A program made the translations under genes and the position numbers. A stretch of 64,000 bases of DNA. It comes from Streptomyces rhizoryzae (GTDB lineage: Bacteria; Actinomycetota; Actinomycetes; Streptomycetales; Streptomycetaceae). Below, piece by piece: positions 55,975 to 64,000 of the stretch. The stretch covers positions 62,001 through 126,000 of the forward strand of contig NZ_JALMUV010000004.1 of the NCBI RefSeq assembly GCF_023155275.1, written 5' to 3'. The notes below the pieces were generated by a model. That model was not told the DNA's origin. It saw only the letters and a list, made by a program, of their open reading frames with translations, and made no database searches. Within the stretch, counting starts at the first letter, position 1, and every line of letters starts with the position of its first letter.

Positions 55975-56565
55975 ATGGTGGAGAGCGGAACGGCGGAGGT
56001 GTTCGCGCCCGGGTGGCGGGGTCGGCGGGGGAGTCTCCACGCCTACCGGGTGCGCGGGACCGGCCGCGGCGGGGTGGTGCTGTGGGCCGGCGGTGCCGGT
56101 GACGACCCCGATCAGGTGGTGGCGCTGCCGCACGCCGGCGGCCGGCGGGTGCCGGTGTTCGGCACGGTGCGGCAGGCCCGGGTGTACGCCGGCCGGCGGG
56201 GGCGGAGGCTGACCACGCCCGAGGCCGGCATGCTGCACCTCGCCCTCGTCGAGCGCTGGTTGGACGCTCCGGAGCGGCGGCGCGTCCCTCCGGGCGCGGT
56301 GCTGGAGGCGTGGAACTTCTTCGAGGATCTGGCCCGCGGGCTGGGCGGGGCCGCCACCCGGCTCCCCCGGCCGGGCCCCGCGCAGGACGGCGCCTACGAG
56401 AAGCTGTGCGGCGGCGAGTGCACCGCGTGGACCCCCGCCGAGCGGCGCGCGGTGGCGGAGCTGCTCACCGCCGGGGTGGCGCTGTGGAACTCCTGCCCGG
56501 TGCTCGTCAAGCCCCGCTCCGGCGGCGTCCTCGGCGGCGGGCGGGGCACCTCCCGGGGCCGGTGA
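55975..56565 (+). CDS. conserved-looking hypothetical protein
   Basis: 196 residues, soluble. Parts such as GGVVLWAGGAGDDPDQVVALPHAGGRRVPVFGT, EAWNFFEDLARGLG and CGGECTAWTPAERRAVAELLTAGVALWNS are well-formed protein sequence with a Cys pair, but I recognise no family. The ATG at 55975 has only a weak ribosome site. It is convergent with the next gene across a strong terminator. Confidence 0.6.
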   Translation: MVESGTAEVFAPGWRGRRGSLHAYRVRGTGRGGVVLWAGGAGDDPDQVVALPHAGGRRVPVFGTVRQARVYAGRRGRRLTTPEAGMLHLALVERWLDAPERRRVPPGAVLEAWNFFEDLARGLGGAATRLPRPGPAQDGAYEKLCGGECTAWTPAERRAVAELLTAGVALWNSCPVLVKPRSGGVLGGGRGTSRGR

Positions 56566-56586
56566 GGCCGCCGCGCCGCGGCGTTG

Positions 56587-56621
56587 CGGGCCCGACGCCC
56601 CCGGACGGGGTGTCGGGCCCG
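56587..56621. terminator. bidirectional terminator, 15-bp stem
   Basis: CGGGCCCGACGCCCC at 56587-56601 pairs with GGGGTGTCGGGCCCG at 56607-56621, with one G-T pair and a 5-nt loop. It separates convergent genes. Confidence 0.8.
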
Positions 56622-56659
56622 GCGGCTCGGCATCGCCGGCCCGGGGCCGGTGGGGTGGG

Positions 56660-57054
56660 CTACTCGGTGTCGCGGAGGCGGGCGGCCAGGGCGGTCAGGG
56701 ACTCGGCCTCGTCGGTGTGGCCGTGGGCCGCGAGCTGGTCGATCGCCGCGTCGAGGCGGGCCAGGGCGGGCCCGGGACGTCCTCCTCGACGGCCCGGCCG
56801 ATCCACTCCTCCAGGCCGGCCACCTCGGCGAGCCGGCCGAGGACCTGGTGGTCGCGGCCGAGGTCGAAGGGGGCGGCCGCGGCCTTGACCGCCGCCCAGT
56901 CGCCGGCTCCGGCCGCCTCCACCAGCGCGTGCACCCGCGCGTCGCCGAGCGCGCGCAGCGGGTAGATGCCGTTCTTCTGCCGGGGCGGGACGGGCAGGGC
57001 GTGCGGATCCGCCGCGGGTCTCTCCGCTCCCCTGCCGAACAGCTTGCCGAACAT
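56660..57054 (-). pseudogene. hypothetical protein gene with a frameshift
   Basis: From the ATG at 57054 the frame reads MFGKLFGRGAERPAADPHAL ... GLEEWIGRAVEEDVPG and then turns to nonsense (PPWPASTRRSTSS). The next frame continues sensibly as ALARLDAAIDQLAAHGHTDEAESLTALAARLRDTE to a stop at 56660. The shift falls in a C-run near 56770, as if one C were missing. A deletion joining two parts of a longer gene is also possible. Function unknown. Confidence 0.6.
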
Positions 57055-57206
57055 GCCGCGCCCCCTCGTGGTGCCTTCGCGATCTACCGGTGCAGCATAG
57101 GCGGACCCACCGACATCGCCTCCACAGGGTTTTCACGGGGTCTTCATGCCTGAGGTGACCGCTGCGGGACGGGTACCGGGCGGGCAGGCCGCCCGGCCCC
57201 GGACGG

Positions 57207-57713
57207 TCAGGCGGTCGGTACGACCAGCATCTTCGTCACCGTGCCGTCCTCCCCCACCACGTCGCGGACGTGCCGGAAGCCCAGGCGGGCGCAGAGTGCG
57301 AGGCTGGCGGTGTTCTCGGCGCCCACCATGCCGTAGACCTCGGGGAGGCGCAGGGTGCCGGCGGCGTAGTCGATGAGGCCGCGCACCAGTTCGGTGCCGA
57401 GCCCTCTTCCCCAGCTGGGTCTGGTCAGCGCGGCGACCAGTTCGTGGCCGTCGACGTTGCCGGTCTTCTTGACCTCGGCGTGGCCGACGTAGCGGCCCTC
57501 GGACCAGACGGCCCACACGTCGAACCGGGCCTTGGGGTAGACGTCGTCGAGGATCGCCCGGAACACCGTCCGGATCTCCTTCTCGGGCGCGCGTTCCTGC
57601 CCCATCCAGCGGCAGACCGCCTCGTCCCGCAGGAGGGCGACGAAGGCGTCCTCGTCCCCGGGGCGGTAGGGGGTGAGCACCAGGCGGTCGGTGTGCACGG
57701 TTGTCGGGGTCAT
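57207..57713 (-). CDS. GNAT acetyltransferase
   Basis: 168 residues, RimJ/RimL-like. TDRLVLTPYRPGDEDAFVALLRDEAVCRWMG is the usual start. The acetyl-CoA loop is RPSWGRGLGTELVRGLIDYA, and NTASLALCARLGFRHV is motif B. The substrate cannot be told. It lies downstream of mbtH on the same strand but 290 bp away, so cluster membership is uncertain. Confidence 0.88.
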   Translation of the reverse strand: MTPTTVHTDRLVLTPYRPGDEDAFVALLRDEAVCRWMGQERAPEKEIRTVFRAILDDVYPKARFDVWAVWSEGRYVGHAEVKKTGNVDGHELVAALTRPSWGRGLGTELVRGLIDYAAGTLRLPEVYGMVGAENTASLALCARLGFRHVRDVVGEDGTVTKMLVVPTA

Positions 57714-58003
57714 ACCGGAAGTCCCGTCTCGTGGTGGGCGGGAGGACGTCCGGAGGGGGTGCGGTGCCGGTCCGGGCCGCCGCCCGGGCACCGCCGCGGC
57801 GGTGTGCGGACCGGTGTGCCCGGTGGAGCCCCCGTGCTCCGCGCTTCCCCCGCCGTGGTGGACGTATCGGTGCCGCGCCCGGGTGCCTGGCCCGGGCGCG
57901 GGGTGTGCGGTGGTGGTGCCGAAGGGTGCCGCGGTGCGGCGGTGGCGGTCCGTGCGGGCCGGCCCGGCGGCGGCCGGGCGCGGGCCCGCACGCGGCGGCC
58001 GGG
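57714..58003. other. gene-free gap between mbtH and the GNAT gene
   Basis: 290 bp with no supportable gene, repeat or hairpin that stood out. It likely contains the end of the NRPS transcript and the GNAT promoter. Confidence 0.35.
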
Positions 58004-58207
58004 TCAGGCGCCGGCCTGCTCCATCCGCTCGCGCAGGCTGCGCGGGCGCATGTCGGTCCAGACCTCGTCCACGTAGGCGGCGCACTCGTCCTGGGTGCCC
58101 TCCTTGCCCACCGCTTCCCAGCCGGCGGGGATCTCCAGGTCCGCGAGCCACAGCGAGTACTGGTCCTCGTCGTTGCGCAGCACCTGGTAGCGGGCGTTCT
58201 CGTCCAT
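58004..58207 (-). CDS. MbtH-like protein
   Basis: 67 residues, the standard size. NDEDQYSLW, IPAGWEAVG and VWTDMRP are the diagnostic MbtH blocks. MbtH proteins bind adenylation domains and are needed for their folding or activity. The ATG at 58207 has AGGAGG 6-7 nt upstream. A longer in-frame reading starts at 58330 with an ATG overlapping the NRPS stop (ATGA), giving a 41-residue extension; the internal start is preferred. Confidence 0.95.
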   Translation of the reverse strand: MDENARYQVLRNDEDQYSLWLADLEIPAGWEAVGKEGTQDECAAYVDEVWTDMRPRSLRERMEQAGA

Positions 58208-58326
58208 CTCGGGTCCTCCTGTTGGGGGTTGGGTGTCCATACGGTGCGCGGGTGCCGGCGGGGCGGGGCCGGGCGCCGGGGCGCGCGGGCCCTTGCCGTA
58301 GGCCGTGCCCACGCCGGACGCGCCGG

Positions 58327-64000
<5,674 letters not shown>

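Overview
The window is very GC-rich, densely coding, uses GTG and even TTG starts, and is full of actinobacterial families (MbtH, RheA/HSP18, DUF1918, DUF2267, Tat substrates, large NRPS). Everything points to a Streptomyces-like actinomycete, probably an accessory chromosome-arm region rather than the conserved core. No tRNA, rRNA, CRISPR array, insertion sequence or origin was recognised.

Layout. 1-5.3 kb (minus): a three-subunit formate dehydrogenase operon, fdhB-nrfD-fdhA. The large subunit carries an in-frame UGA followed by a bacterial SECIS-like hairpin, so it is a selenoprotein that looks like two broken genes. 5.5-12.7 kb (plus): a DUF1259 protein, an ornithine-cyclodeaminase-like protein, a deleted methyltransferase remnant, an ABC-F ATPase, a family 2 glycosyltransferase and ThiI. 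12.6-20.1 kb (minus): a stress block of two Hsp20 proteins, DUF1918, a P-loop ATPase, a CBS-BON protein and a tandem universal stress protein, followed by a two-component system. The response regulator gene is divergent from a flavin electron-transfer operon at 20.3-22.9 kb (ferric-reductase-like protein, FMN-binding protein, ApbE).

22.9-34 kb: a secreted S15-type hydrolase, an ABM monooxygenase that looks leaderless, the divergent rheA/hsp18 pair with its operator, two DUF2267 proteins, an SGNH hydrolase, an LLM flavin oxidoreductase, a DUF72 protein and a dnaK-grpE operon. 34-36.5 kb: a HEAT-like gene broken by a nearly perfect 728-bp tandem duplication. 36.6-42.7 kb: a VanZ protein, a cytochrome P450, then a likely sulfur-responsive group (a Cys-containing leader peptide, a GST-like protein, a cysteine-free Rrf2 regulator and a DszC/SfnB-like acyl-CoA dehydrogenase homologue). 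42.8-46.4 kb: an iron uptake operon, efeUO (a fusion) and efeB, behind two iron boxes.

46.6-58 kb: a small secreted protein, an NfeD-like/flotillin pair, TetR with a divergent alpha/beta hydrolase, a two-repeat lipoprotein, a trypsin-like protease, a LysR regulator, a secreted intradiol dioxygenase with a carbohydrate-binding module, two poorly known genes (one frameshifted) and a GNAT enzyme. 58-64 kb (minus): the 3' end of an NRPS cluster, an A(Val-like)-T-C-A-T-E protein running off the window and then mbtH.

Several parts fit together as a redox, heat and dormancy stress island: formate oxidation, Hsp20 x3, DnaK/GrpE, Usp, CBS, DUF1918 and flavin electron transfer. The gene set resembles the mycobacterial DosR regulon, but no DosR-type operator was demonstrated here.
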